A stretch of 64,000 nucleotides of DNA from Xiphias gladius (taxonomy: Eukaryota; Chordata; Actinopteri; Istiophoriformes; Xiphiidae): positions 32,717,501 to 32,781,500 of the forward strand of contig NC_053400.1 of NCBI RefSeq assembly GCF_016859285.1, given 5' to 3'. Below are positions 16,194-33,959 of this stretch, one piece after another; the first letter of the stretch is position 1; each line of letters begins with the position of its first letter. The position numbers and the translations under genes were made by a program. The notes beneath the pieces are model-generated. The model was not told where the DNA came from. It saw nothing but the letters and a program-made list of their open reading frames with translations, and did no database searches.

Positions 16194-16660
16194 TTCGACG
16201 CCGGGTCGCCGCGCTATTCGCCGTCGGCCGAACGGGTCCGTCGAGCCGCCTCCTCCTGTACAAACCCGGAGGGGAGTCGGTTAGAGCTAAGCTAGTCGGT
16301 TAGAGCTAAGCTAGTCGGTTAGAGCTAAGCTAGTCGGTTAGAGCTAAGCTAGTCGGTTAGAGCTAAGCTAACCGACTAGCGCCCGCTAACGGTGTTTCCC
16401 GCGACTGCCTAAAGTAGCCGGTTCCGTTTCCGAGCGAGGTTTCAGTCGCTGGCGGAGGTCGGCGCGCGCTACGCTGCCGCGTTCTAAAGGAGGACGCTGC
16501 GGTTCAAACGGCGCCTGAAGTCGCTCGCGTGCCCATCGGAACCGATTTGTTTAGGGACGTTTCCCGCGAACCCTCCAACCCCACGAGCCCCGCTACGTCA
16601 CCTCTCAACTTCGACCTCTGACGTAGTGGGGGACGTGCGGCCTGTTGCGTCATTAACGTA
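16194..16660 (-). promoter_or_regulatory. pole3: pole3 5' UTR and CpG-rich promoter
   Basis: This GC- and CpG-rich block sits directly upstream of the pole3 ATG, between AT-rich DNA on both sides. It contains a 5 x 19-bp tandem array (16276-16370), a CTACGTCA motif (16593-16600) with its exact inverse TGACGTAG (16619-16626), and a further TGCGTCAT at 16645-16652. The motifs resemble half or full CRE/ATF sites. No TATA box was seen. No divergent gene was recognised on the other side. Confidence 0.6.
16276..16370. repeat. five perfect 19-bp tandem repeats
   Basis: The unit GTCGGTTAGAGCTAAGCTA is repeated five times without mismatch. The array is followed by ACCGACTAGC, an inverse of the unit start, so the end can fold back. 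It lies about 85-180 bp upstream of the pole3 ATG, within the expected 5' UTR or core promoter. Confidence 0.95.
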
Positions 16661-18259
16661 GAAAAAAAATAAATAAATAAAAGGTAAGTAAGAGGAAGAG
16701 GAACCGAATAAACAATAGAAACTCTTACTTCTCAAAATGTGTCGATGGCGTCAACAAATGTGACTTTAGCGGAGAGGAAGAATAATCGATAGGACGTTTA
16801 GCAATGACCCCGGAGAAAATTAGATGTCAGCGGTAGGCGATGTATCGTTCAATGCTACAGGAGCAAGAAGCAGCAGGATGCCACACACTGTTCAGCTTTT
16901 TAAAAAATAATCTTTTTGGTACATTTCATGTTCATAAGTCCGCATTCTCTACCGAACGTTTCACGACTGAATTTAAAAATCCGAGTCTGTTGAACTGATC
17001 GATAATAAGAAATGTGTGCACACTTTCGGTCTGCTTCATGAACTGATTTGATATAAAATGCCTTATTAGGTCCTAGCATTTCTTTTATATTTTTTATATC
17101 AATATTTGTACATTCTTTGTAACTGTGTTTCTACTGTATGTATATCAGTATTATTATGTTATTTAGTTTCTTTCACCTCTCTATACTTTACCACACATTT
17201 GTTTATTTAAACTTTGTGTAATTTTCCTATGTACATCTCACTTGTCTGTGTACTTTACTCCTTAAAAAGTAAGGAAATGGATCTCGGTCTTTTAGCTTTT
17301 ATATCACCTTTTTTTATAATGATAATATTCTTTATCAAGTTTTTTTTTTTAAATTTAAAAATAGAAAAATATTTATTAAATAATGCTCATATCATTATAT
17401 TTACAAGGTGCTGTAATGTTTCTTAACAAGTTTCCATTTGGTCGTCATACATTTTGCAAACAATGAATTTATACTCTTTTAGCTGAACCAAAATTAATAT
17501 AATCTAAGAATATGTTGAATATCAGAATATGCAATAAAATTAAATTAATTTAAAAAATAGATATGGTACATTCCAACTGCAAATCAAGTATTACAAAAAA
17601 AGAAGAAAGCTATCATAGTTCCCTTTTTTTATAATAATAATATTAATTTTTTTAATTATTGTTATTATTTGTGGTCTGTGGTATCATATGCTCATAGACA
17701 CACAACCAAATAATATTATGTTTCTGTTCTTTCGTTCTCTCTATTGCAAATGGTGACATTAAACAAAAGCCAATTTAAAAAAAAAAATATTGTCACTGTT
17801 GTTTTTCTTTTGGGGTTTTTTTCCCCCACTTTTTTTGTATTGTTTTATTATTTATATTATTTTCTTTTTTCTTTTTGGTGATGCTGTATCTAAATGTGGT
17901 GGTGCCAAAAAAAAAAAAAAGAATTTAAAATCAAATACAATAAATAAAGTAAAAAAAATACAACTCTACATATTAAGTAATGACAATATTCTTTAATAAT
18001 GCAACAGTTACAAAAGCTTTATAACTGATTTTTTTTTTTAAAGAGTCATAATCAATTTTGTATCAGTTAAAAACCATGTAATGCTTTCCATGTACAAACC
18101 TGTATGTATGTGGCTGTGAAAAATAATCACAAAAGAGTGTCTAGATAATGGAAAGTGTTTGAAGTGCATAAAAACCCCAGCCAGTCATCAGCGTGCCATA
18201 ACTGGACAGATCCCAATCATTTAGAATAGACATCAGCTGAAACACTCTATTTTTGTTCC

Positions 18260-18720
18260 CAAAAATCTCTCAGCTCCAAGACCATTGGGTCCCACTGAGG
18301 ACGTAAATCTCCAAAACGGAACATCTCCTGCCAACAAGTGTCGTCTGTGTATCTGAAGTCCGCCATACTGTCTCTTATCCCTCTGAGACGCTGAAGCTCC
18401 ATTGTTGTCCAGGAACTATTGAAAACACATCAGGGAGCCTCACTGTTGCAATGGGTGACATGTCCCTTCATCACTGTGAAAACACACACACACTCTAGAT
18501 TATTTATACTTAGTCCCACACACACACACACACCGTCCTGCTGCCACAAATACTCACTACAGCACCAGATGTGGATTAATCCGCCGCTGAAAAGAGGTCC
18601 CCCAACAAATGCTCCATTTCCTCCTCCTCGAGTAACGTTTGTTAAAAACGACAATGGCCAGCTGTTTTAGGAAATTAATGAGTTTTTTTTTTTCTCTGTA
18701 TTTGTGAGCCGTTTTCAATG
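18260..18720 (+). repeat. dispersed repeat family B copy
   Basis: Contains CACTGTTGCAATGGGTGACA, an (CA)n patch, CCGTCCTGCTGCCACAAATA, then GTGGATTAATCCGCCGCTGA and CGTTTGTTAAAAACGACAAT. The reverse complement of the same order, including GGCGGATTAATCCACAT, is found at about 32985-33480. Partial copies lie near 50.2, 50.6-51.1 and 63.5-63.7 kb. Confidence 0.75.
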
Positions 18721-20724
18721 GATCAGAGAAGATTGAGGTCTCTGTGGGAAGCAATGCGCTCGGAGCTTAGTGTCACAGACAGGGCAGGGAGGTCATGGCG
18801 TATTTAACGATGGACTAAAACATTGTATGTTTTTGGTTTTTCATTTGTTGATAGTATGAGAAACATGGAATGGTTTCTTTATTTTACCCTTGAAAAAAAT
18901 GAGCTAAGTTATTCCTTCTGTGATGACGAGACGGGTTCACCTCAGTGTGTTTGTAAGTTATTTTGGGCTCTGAAGAGGACAGAGATGAATTAAGTATGAA
19001 TGAATGAACAACGTACCGACAAACTGGCAAACACTAAAGTCAAGACGCCACACCGAAGCGATAATGGAATCACTTGCCTGGTCACACACTATGTTGTAGT
19101 GTACAGATGAATATTAAACACCCCGACTGGGCAGACTTCCAGCTTAGTTTACACCTTCATTACGAACAGAGTGGAGAAGGTCAAGGTTTAGCTGGGGGGG
19201 GGGGGGGGGTATTTAGGTGGTTTCCATGGCAGCTGGCTTCCTCGCACATGCAGCGGGGCGATGTAGCCCACACACTGTATGGCTATGCGGTGAAAGGTGA
19301 ATCTCAACGCCCACCAGGTTCAAGCTTCTCGTGGCGGTTTCTGGGCAGCGCTCCAGGATAACAGAGTTCCCTCAGCCGTAGCTATCTGTGTGGTTGGAAC
19401 AATCACTGCAACAACACTCTTTCATCGTGTTCACCTGACGTGTCGACAGGTTGCTGTGCATGTAAAACTAATTCCATTAAAAAAAAAAAAAAGACAGACC
19501 AGATCAATGGTACAGCAATTTTAAAACATGACTGTCTGATCTTCTGTGGCTATTAGAGGATGAGAAGGAGTGAGCGTTGCATTGCATCAATTCACATGAT
19601 GTTGTATCTTTGCTCCCTTCACAACAGTTCTTCACAAATTCACAAATTTCTTAATCACTGAAAATTATGTTCGTCACCTGATGTATCACTCTGGGCCCAA
19701 AACCTCATGAGGTTGATACGGTTGGTGTGTTGGCAAAAAGTTGCCTTTTTACCGACAGACACAGAGAAACATTATCCCTCCTTTTGGTTTGTGTTTGTGT
19801 CCATCTGACGAATGCAAGTCCGAAATTTACTCTCTCTGTTTGGCCTCCAACAACTCCCGAGAGAAATCTCTGGCCCATTAGCTGCTAGTCTCTAACTTTG
19901 CCTGCTGTTCGGTGCTAAGCAGGTAGCACACAGTGGGTTTACCACCTAAGCCTTTTCGCTGACGACAGGGGCCTGCTGCTCCTTGAGCTGATGCCAAGGA
20001 GAGCGGTGAGCAGGGCGACCAGAACAGTGAAAGCCGAAAAGTTGCTAAAATGCTCCGTAGAGCGTCGAGGAACTGCAGAGTTACCGGTGGGTTCATCGCT
20101 ACGAGCAGCACCTTATACATCACACGAAGTCATTTTTCCGTTGTAGCTGTAAAATTATTGATCAGCGCAGCTCTGGGTTGCAGTGCAGTGCATCTCGGCC
20201 ACTGAACTCTTTGGGAAATCCGGCTGTAACCAGACCCACGTATCGTTAGAAAATGAAGACAAATCCAGGCTTAAGACCGTTAAACCTCAGAGGGACTTGA
20301 TATGCTCTGTTTTAGATAATCTTGTGTTCATGTTGATGAATATGCAGATACTGTCATCTCCTTCATCTACGTTGTCGAACATGTGGTTACTTCGACTTTA
20401 TCTGTACTTAACTAAAATAACAATAAACGTTTGTATGGCAGAGGGGTCAAAAATCACACTGTAAAGAGAAAAAGACTGCTTTCTGAGGTTAAGTCAGACA
20501 GACCCACCAGTCCGCCTGTCAGGACTTTCGACCATGACAGACATTGGACCAAGGCCTGTAGCCCAACAAAGACGCCAGCCTGCCTGACCAGCTGAATGAA
20601 TCTTAACGAATGTTTTACTGTACCAGCGTCTCTCTAGGCTCCTTTTCTGAGCTCCAGCACGTTTAAACAGCGACAACAACTGCTACTCTGTAATAATGCT
20701 GTTATTAACAATGTCTGCTTTGAG

Positions 20725-20815
20725 GCAAGGCACGTTTATTCGCATATGGCACCTTTTAATAACAAGACAATTCAAAGTGCTGCACATAAGACGTGAATGG
20801 CATTAAGAAAAGACA
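20725..20815. repeat. dispersed 'GTTTATT...CAATTCAAAGTGCT' repeat
   Basis: Includes GGCACGTTTATTCGCATA and CAATTCAAAGTGCTGCACAT. Diverged relatives are at about 35445-35535 (GCAGTTCAAAGTGCTTAACG) and 48190-48300. The pattern is familiar from many teleost genomes. Confidence 0.55.
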
Positions 20816-21004
20816 CACAACCTAAAAAGCCACATTTAAATACGATTTCAAAGTGAAATAAAATGAAGACAAAAATAAGATGAAATAAGATAAAATCGTA
20901 GAATATGAATTGTAGCCTGGCTACAATATAGCAAAGTAAATATAGTATAGTATAGTAGTGCAAAGTAAATACGACATTTAATATGAAAGGGCAGCGACAA
21001 ACAG

Positions 21005-21440
21005 ATTTTCTCTTTATGGCTATTTTGCATCTCTTTGCAGATGTTGTGCTTCTTGTTGTGGATTTTTTTTTACACAGCTTTGAGGATGTTTTGCGTCTCT
21101 TTGTAGATTCTTTGCAGCGCTTTGTGGTGGTTTTGCGTTGCTTTGCATCTGTGTAGATGTTTTGCGTATCCTTATATGTTCCCTGTCGTTTTGTGTCTTT
21201 GGTCGTTTTGCATCTCTTTGTGGTCATTTTGCACATTTTTTAACGACGTTTGTCCTTTTGTAGATGTTTTGCATCTCTTCGTGGTCATTTTGCATCTTTT
21301 TGTATATATTTTCATCCCTTTGAGGATGTCTTTTCATCTCGTTGTAGTTGCTTTGCGTCTCTTTGCGGTTGTTTTGCATCTGTGGTTGTTTTGTGTCTCT
21401 TTCTGGGGCCCCTTGACCCTTTAGGCCCGTTCAGTAAACC
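21005..21440 (+). repeat. degenerate 21-bp minisatellite (TTTTGCATCTCTTTGTGG type)
   Basis: Some eighteen degenerate units of about 21 bp, consensus near ATGTTTTGCATCTCTTTGTGG, end in a GGCCCCTTGACCCTTTAGGC tail followed by CCGTTCAGTAAACCATTCA. The period of 21 (a multiple of three) creates open frames on the + strand with Leu/Val/Phe-rich repeats; these are artefacts. A related tail without the array lies at 60665-60715. Confidence 0.85.
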
Positions 21441-22239
21441 ATTCACACTTGAGGGACAAATATAAGATTATGCTGAAGTGAATATAATGCAGCTATCTGT
21501 TAATAATGTCATTTTAGCTGATTGTTGATTTTCAGCCTCGAAAAAGGTTGCAGTGTAGGCTACACAATACAAACAGCAATAAAGCTTTAACAGTGTCTTT
21601 CATTAACTGACTGGCGGCAGTAAATCTTGTTGAATGAATACTGGGTATTCACTTAATTTAGCTTGGTAAGATAATTTCAAAGGATAAATCAACGATGTGG
21701 AACAGTTATGATTGGCTATGCAATGGAACATGGTCTGCTTCTGTAAAAACAAACAAAACAAAAAAACAAAAAACTGAGGAACAGCCAAATTACAGGTCTG
21801 TACTCGCCACATTAACAAGTGATGAGTGAGAATATCAACATAACAGTGCAGTAAGAGGAGACAGTCGTAAGGTCTCTCGTGTGGTTGTGGCTATGAGCAG
21901 ACTTATTCTAGCTTGTTCTGGTGAGGTTCTCCGTGAAGCTGAGAGGAGAACCCACCATTAGCGTCTGTCTGCCCACTATCGCTGGATTCTTTAGGAAGCG
22001 TAAAGAGGTTTGTTTATGCAGCACTACTTTTGTGTACATCCGACAATTACTGGTACAAACTATGATAACGATTTTCGACATTTTTAACACAAAAACTACA
22101 AAAAAGTGGCCTGCAATGTCCACTTTTCAAGTTTCAGACTGTATCACGGAGAGCTGTTTCTCATTTCGGTCCACACGGACGAGAACGGTTGCGTATTTGT
22201 TGGATCTATTTTCTTTAGGATGGCTGTGCTGCGCCTTTC

Positions 22240-23600
22240 TCGTCCTCTCGCCTGTGCTAGGCCGCCATCTTGAATTTTAATGTTAATTTCTAAAAAAAAA
22301 TGTGTTTCCTGTGATATTTTCGTTTAAGGTGTCGTGCCAAATTTGGATGAGTTTGAAGGAGTGATGTTTTGTTTCGTGACTGTTTTACAAAATCACCTAG
22401 TGAGTATTGTGTGTTTTTGTTCTGTTTCTGTTGTCGACTCAGGACATTTAACGCTACCAACGCGTGAAAACGCTCTGAGCTTACTGCTGTTTAACTGCCA
22501 GCTATCATGATCAATAACATCACCAGCACCGAGCCGCCGATCATTAGCCTGCTCTGATAGCTACAGTAGATCGTATCTACAACGGTACAACCACGCAAAC
22601 TAACTTTTAATTCGCTTACAAAGGAGAGATTTAGCCTGCTAAGCTAGCTAATGGCTTCCACATCAAACAACCCGAGCTAACGCGGTGTTAGCTGCCGTGG
22701 TCCGAGGGTCTGCAGGTACTCTCTGGGGCATGTGTACAGCGAACTGTCGGCTGCCGTCGTCGAATATTTGATGGACACATATCAACGTTATATCGTCAAT
22801 GGGAGAAAGGGTAACTGCATTGTGTATTTACCGACTGCCATGGTGTTTTATTGATAGTGCTAGCCGATGGTGACGCTAAGCTAGCACCCTGCTGAAGTTT
22901 AGTTTGATGCTAGCTAGCACCAACTGAGAAGTACGTTAATGTGAGATGATTCGCTGAGGTTGGTACTCTTAAAACCAGAAGACAAGTTGCAATAAACGTT
23001 GGCCATCAGGGTTTTATTTGAGTGTTAGCGGTTTGCATACATAATGGAAAATATCGAAGCCGCTTGAGATGTGGAGTTGATGTATTATGGTTTAATACTG
23101 TCGTTAAATACCACCATCACCGTGTCACCATCCTTCTAATATTGTGCTTCGGTCTTTGTATTGAACTGCTTTGTGTTGTACGGGTGACCTGCTGATGTTT
23201 CTGAGGTTGGTAGCCAACGTCAACTTGCTTCTTGGAAATTGCCATGATGGCATACTGCCGGCGTTTGTTGCAAGCTAACCAGCACTGCCGGACGTCTCCC
23301 TGGCGTCGCTGTTGGTTGTTAGCTCCGTGCTAACGAAGTGACTGGGTGGAGAGACGGCAGTTGTTAGCAAACAAAGCAAGCTGTATTGATAACTCATACA
23401 ATCTCGGCCTCATCAGTCGGTGTGGCCTTCCGGGTTTCCGAAGCCTCTCCCGATCCCCGTGGCCTGTTGTGTTTTATCGTGGCTCACGTTAGCTTCCGAG
23501 CGAAAATGCGAATCATTTTTATGCATCGATTAGACATGAGAGGATGCTTCTTGCGACGCATTTGCGCTTTGGAAACTACATTACTCGTGTGACAGCCGTA
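22240..23600 (+). promoter_or_regulatory. kmt5b: probable kmt5b promoter and noncoding first exon region
   Basis: This CpG-containing block lies upstream of the first coding exon. It includes a YY1-like GCCGCCATCTTG at 22261-22272 and several candidate donors, for example CTGCAG|GTACTC near 22710. The coding ATG at 24580 sits in an exon that begins about 90 nt upstream after a TTTGCCTCCAG acceptor, so at least one noncoding exon must lie further left. Its exact location cannot be fixed from sequence alone. Confidence 0.4.
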
Positions 23601-24579
23601 TTAACAGTGCACCAAGGGTTCTGTCCGGTAATGAATGTGAACGAGATGTGACGCGTTTGTGTGATTATGCGGTCCATAAATTAACAAAGCGATACTTTAC
23701 GTATGGGTGATAGCGCCAGAGACGTTACTGTTGCACTTGACAGTAAGCCAGTGCATTATTTGGGGTTACCACTAAGCGGCGCTGCAGGATCGCTTTAGAT
23801 TGGTTTCCTCAGCGCTGCCTCGATGTGTACCTTTAACTTACCGTAGCGTAAACAGCATCGGTCCCCACTGGGTAAACTGGCTGGTGCTGCTCACATTTTG
23901 CACTTCGGCAGCTGCCAGTAGCCGGTTTTAATGGTTGTAGAATATTTGCTGGGCCGCCGCTGTGACTGATTGGTACCTCACTCCGTGTAGATCTTAACAC
24001 CTTGTCCACGTTGTTTGGCAGCGTTGAATGAAGTGTACCCACATGATGTTTAGATAGTTCTGTAAAGTGGTCAGAGACATGTTTATCTTCACTGCGCTAC
24101 ATCTGTGAATGAGCGAATCTCTCACCATCTCTTAGTAACTGTATTCTAATGCGTTCTCAAGCCATTATGGTGCAATGACATACTTGTGTTTAGAGCTGTC
24201 CACTTATGATCACAACCAAGATGCAGTTTAATATAAAGTGTGAACGGGGCAAATAATTAAGGTTGTTCTTAACTCAGTTAGAAAAGTTTAATTTCTTTTC
24301 CTAAATAAATGGTGAATAAATCTTTTTTTTTTTTTTTTTTTTCCTTTCCCCTTTGGCAGTCTGAGCTGGCAACACGTCCACGTGCCAATTTCCATCCTGT
24401 TTTGTTTTAGTATTTCTTGAGCTTGTGTAAACTCATTAAATTTCTTGGCAGTGCATCTAGTAATGTTTGTTGTTTTTACTTTGCCTCCAGGTTTGAAACT
24501 TTAGACCCAAGTCTTCCCCACCCGAGAGTGTTTCTTCAACTCGTAGACTAAATGCAACTGGACCAGGGGGCTTGTGGGC

Positions 24580-29627
<5,048 letters not shown>

Positions 29628-29661
29628 GCTGTGGAGCTCATCACTTCCACCTTTCCCTGTA

Positions 29662-29667
29662 AATAAA
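29662..29667 (+). terminator. kmt5b: first kmt5b poly(A) signal AATAAA
   Basis: AATAAA 35 bases after the stop codon. Further AATAAA hexamers occur near 30724, so alternative longer 3' UTRs are possible. Confidence 0.5.
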
Positions 29668-31047
29668 GATGACTCGCTAATCAACTGTTGTGTTGATGTA
29701 AAAGAAGTACAGTAATTTAAAAACAAAAGAATTGCTGAAAAATTAAGAATTTGAATGAACGTTACTAGAGGGTGCTGTTAACCTAAAACAAATCTCTGTT
29801 ATTCACTTAAGTTGTGTTTATCAATAAGTGTCGTTTTAGTTCTCATTTAGACAAATTACATTGATTAAGCGAAAGTTCAGTCATCCAGTCCATCTCCTCT
29901 GGCATTTTAACTGCATACTATGCTAAATGTAAACTGCAGGAATTTGCCAAATCGTCCTCTTATTGTTTCTGAATAATTTGGCCTGGTCCTAAGTGAAAAA
30001 CGAGAATTTGTTTTAAGTTCAACTATTCCTTCAAGTGAATGCACTTGTTATATTCATAATGGACATGGATATTGTAGAAAGTGTACAGTATGGTGACTAT
30101 CCCCTCTGTCTCATAGGCAGGTTTTTATTGAACTTTCGATTTCTGTCTCATAGTTTGTAATTTTTGTTTGGCAAACCATGCTGAACGTGCAGTATGGTGT
30201 GGTTAGTCTAGAGGCATTATAAGATCAGTCAGTCAGTTCATTTGGATAAAAGTGCCATGTTCTCATTATCCCAGTAGTTTCCTGGTAAAGAGGTTCCATA
30301 ATTCATTAATTATCAGCATTATTTACTGTGTAAGTCAATCATGTGTCTCTGTAGAACTCAATCATGTTAAACCTTCCATTTTTCACATGAGTGTCATAGA
30401 AAGAGTTGTTGAAGCAGAATTTTTATACGATTTTTTAATATTATGGATTTAACACGCACCAAAACCGAGTTTATGTGTTGCAGACCGTTGACAAAAACCT
30501 CACATTAAAGGGGGGGGGAGAAAAAAAAAAGCCGCAGTCATACTGACATGTGAGCAGTTACAACATGCATGTGGAACTACGGTGTGTATTTAGTTTGCCT
30601 GCAGTCGTCACACACGCATAACACGAACGATCAGTTGTAATGGTGTTGCACAATTATTTTCCAATATCAACTCAGCAGTTCATTCAGAGAGCTGTAAATA
30701 AATCAATTAAGCTGCAGAATTCCAATAAATAAAAGCACACAAGGTTTTATAATCAATTGAGTATGGTCAAATATGTCGGAAATTAAATGGACCAGTGTTT
30801 TTCTTCAGTTCTTGTGGCTACTGAATAATGGTAACATGGCACACATGGTAGTTCAGCCCTTTTCAACGATTGAGAACATATACCAAATCCACATAAAAAG
30901 GCTACCTATATGCTTTTTAAATCTCTAAAAGTAGTGTACAGAAAGGCTGGCTTATGTCCCTCAGCTGAATTATGACATTTATTTTCTCTCAAGTCACGTC
31001 TCACTCCTTTTTATTTACCTAATTCTGATTTTTGGAAGCGAGTTAAC

Positions 31048-31390
31048 TAGAGCTGCAACGATCGGTTGATTAATCATTTATTCGATTGACAGAAAAATGA
31101 TCAACTATTTGGATAATTGATTGACATAACGGTCTATTTTTGTCAAAATTCTCTGGTTTAAGATTCTGAAATGTGAATAATTTCTGTTTTTTGTAGTCTT
31201 CTATGGTAGTAAACTCAGTTTGTGTTGGTTTAGGACCATTTGTCGGACTAAACGAGACATTTGAAGACGCCACCGTGGGCTTTGGGAAACTGTGACAGAC
31301 ATTTTTCACAGCTTTCTGACATTTTATTGCCCTAATAAAACGGCTAATTGATTAATCGATAAAAATAATAATAGCTCGTTGCAGCGCTGA
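31048..31390 (-). mobile_element. hAT-like nonautonomous element (MITE) with target duplication
   Basis: The left end TAGAGCTGCAACGA and the inverse of the right end CAGCGCTGCAACGA match at 12 of 14 positions, and both fit the (T/C)AGNG start of hAT transposons. The flanking 8 bp are GAGTTAAC on the left (31040-31047) and AAGTTAAC on the right (31390-31397), a 7/8 match as expected for a hAT 8-bp target duplication. No transposase frame is inside. It is the best-delimited copy of a family with more than ten members in this window. Confidence 0.75.
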
Positions 31391-32984
31391 AGTTAACGGA
31401 TGTCCATCGACACTAGAGTTTTGAGGAGGAAAATCACATTGTCTGAAATGTTCTTACTAGCATAGAATCATGTATTCTTTTCTCTGTGGTGCTACTTTTT
31501 ATTTCCATACTATCTGTTTGAGTTTCTGTCCTGTGTAACTCTGTATTGGTAGATGGTGGCAGCATTAGCTTTTAACGGGCCCAAATTCTGTAGAAATACA
31601 TGTTTTACATCAGTAATACACATTTTATCTGTAGCCTATTTAAGTTGTATTTTTGTTTCGTTTCTTTGTTTTGTTTTCTTTTTTAATTTTTCTTTACAGG
31701 AGCACACGTACTTTGTTTTTTTAGTTTGCAAAAATAACTGTCTATCCAACAGCATTAGGTGCCTTAACAAAGAGCTTTTTGACACATTTAGACCAAATTT
31801 GTAACACAACTGATCGATGAGGAATGAAAATGCTAAGCCATCTGCTTCCCCCTTGAAATACTGACACAATTCAACACAAGTCCACTGTCAGTCCTTCTGT
31901 ATATTATTTTATATTTGTTGTGTGGAAGTTAATGAACTGCCCAACAGATCAAGGGATCAACAGAGATTGAATGTTAACCCACTTTTCTTGTGTTAATATG
32001 TACTGTTCATATCACCAGCAGCTAATCACCGTTCTGAACCTGGCTCAGTCTGTCCTTCCCCTTCGTCGGACGTCTCCATCCTACACTGTAAACTGTTCCA
32101 GGTGTACCGTCTGTGTGGTCTTTGTCCAATAGACAGCTGTCAAGATTTCAAATTGATTCAAAAAGTTAAAAAAAAAAAAAAAAGGAAAAAAAGGCAAAAC
32201 AAATGTGAATATTTTGCGGACATTTTAGCGTGTTGCGTGGGTAGTGGGAAACATGTAAAGAGAATTAAAAATGGGCAGTGCGTATATTGTCCAATATGTA
32301 AATCATGTGAACACATCTTGTACTTATTTAACAGTTTTGAATACTTGAAAACTATATAAAGTTTCTTTGTGACTCTTGTTTCCTGAGCCTGTTTTAAGGT
32401 TTGCTGGATTTTAATGTGAAATTGTGGTTTTTATTATGTCTGACAACCAGACCTGTGTCCCAAATCCATACTACATGTTAATAATATACTGTATATACTA
32501 CGTAGTAATCATCATAGTATTGTGTTTGAGCAGATAGTAGATGAAAAATCAACATACTTAATCATTTTATCCTAAAGGAAATGAGATAATATTTGCAGTG
32601 TCAAATATCAACTAAACTTCACAAATTGAAATCAAAATGTTTTTTTTCCAAAGATTTAAGACTTTTTTTTTCTCTCTCTCTCTCTTAACATCTTTCCTGG
32701 ATCTTCCTCAACCCCCGTCTGGCAAATTATTTTATTTTTTTCCAGCTCTGAACAGCTCCTCCATCTCCCTTATGCATTGCCATGGCACTTAAAACAGTTG
32801 TCCGGACGTGGTAAAAGTGAATCCAAATTTGACCACACCTCATTTTGTCGCTTTTCCTGCTTAGAATTGGTGCGTAATCTGGATTTGGGACATAGCAGAA
32901 CTTTGTATCTTAATCACAGTGCACACAATTTCAGTGGCGGCAATGTACGGAAGTGGTTGCATCCTACCGACAGCGCTAGTTATA

Positions 32985-33480
32985 TTCTCTATTTCACTGT
33001 CAACAAATCCCATGAAAAGACCAAAAACCGACTGTGCTAATTTGTTTCTCTGTACTTTCTAGCTCCCTGAACCTGCCTGTAGCTTGCGGCTCCAAGCACG
33101 TTGGTTCCTCCTGAGGACATAAATCTTTAGAAACACGTCACACAGTAGGAGGAAATAGTGAATTTGCTGGGGACTATTTTCAGCGGCGGATTAATCCACA
33201 TTTGGTGCTCTGGTATATCCAGCAGCAGGACGGCCTGTGTGAGGGACGTAGTCAAAATAAACCACAGTGTGTGTGTGTTCATGGTGTTGAAGGAACACGT
33301 CGCCCAGTGCAACAGTGTGACTCGCTGATGTGTTTTTAATAGTTGTTGGAAACAATGGAGCTCTGCGGCACAGAGGAACCAGATACATCAGGCTTTGATA
33401 CACACACAATACTTGTTATTGGGAGACACTGGTGTTGGTTTTGGATCTTTTCATGGGATTTGTCGACGATAAGAAAAGCA
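32985..33480 (-). repeat. dispersed repeat family B copy
   Basis: Contains GGCGGATTAATCCACATTTG, CCAGCAGCAGGACGGCCTGT, GAAGGAACACGTCGCCCAGT and GGGATTTGTCGACGATAAGA. It is in opposite orientation to the copy at 18260-18720, with which it shares the exact 17-mer ATGTGGATTAATCCGCC. Confidence 0.75.
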
Positions 33481-33959
33481 GAATATCACCAGCCGAATCC
33501 TTTCAATTGTGTCAGAAAAAAGAAAGCGGAGAACTAAGTTACAATACTTTATCAGTAGCTTCAGTTTAAAAAAAACCAAATCATTCTGCTTGTTTGGCGT
33601 TTACTCAGTGTTCAGAGTAGTTCAGTCAGACACGGCCATGCTTTTCAAAGAGAGTTGCAAATTGCGCTTTCTATGAGGTTTTAGTGACAGTTTCTCAGGG
33701 AAACCTCTGTGACAGAAACGCAGCTGTCCCAGCTAAACTGTGGACGACATTTCCGACGTTTGAACATTTATTGTGAGCTTCTTATCGTCTTACAGCTGCT
33801 CTAGTCAGTATTTTTGTGTTGTACCGTCTTCCAGCTCATTGTTTTGGTTTTACTGCCCACAACTTCACTGGTTTGATTCACTGTTTCTAATTCTCTCATC
33901 GATGTTGTTTCCGGCAGCAGCAGGCACCTGTTTTCGACCAAAACGCTGTGGATTTAATG

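Larger units (their letters stand above)
16660..22240. other. intergenic DNA between pole3 and kmt5b
   Basis: No coding exon recognised. 16.9-18.1 kb is very AT-rich with poly(T) and poly(A) runs. 18.26-18.72 kb and 20.7-21.4 kb are dispersed or tandem repeats described separately. 19.2 kb has an (G)n run of about 15. 21.85-22.2 kb is moderate-GC DNA of unknown nature. Confidence 0.55.

Noticed and set aside
21122-21424. 100-codon + strand frame with Leu/Phe/Val repeats resembling a membrane protein
   Set aside because: It is translation of a 21-bp minisatellite (period divisible by three).
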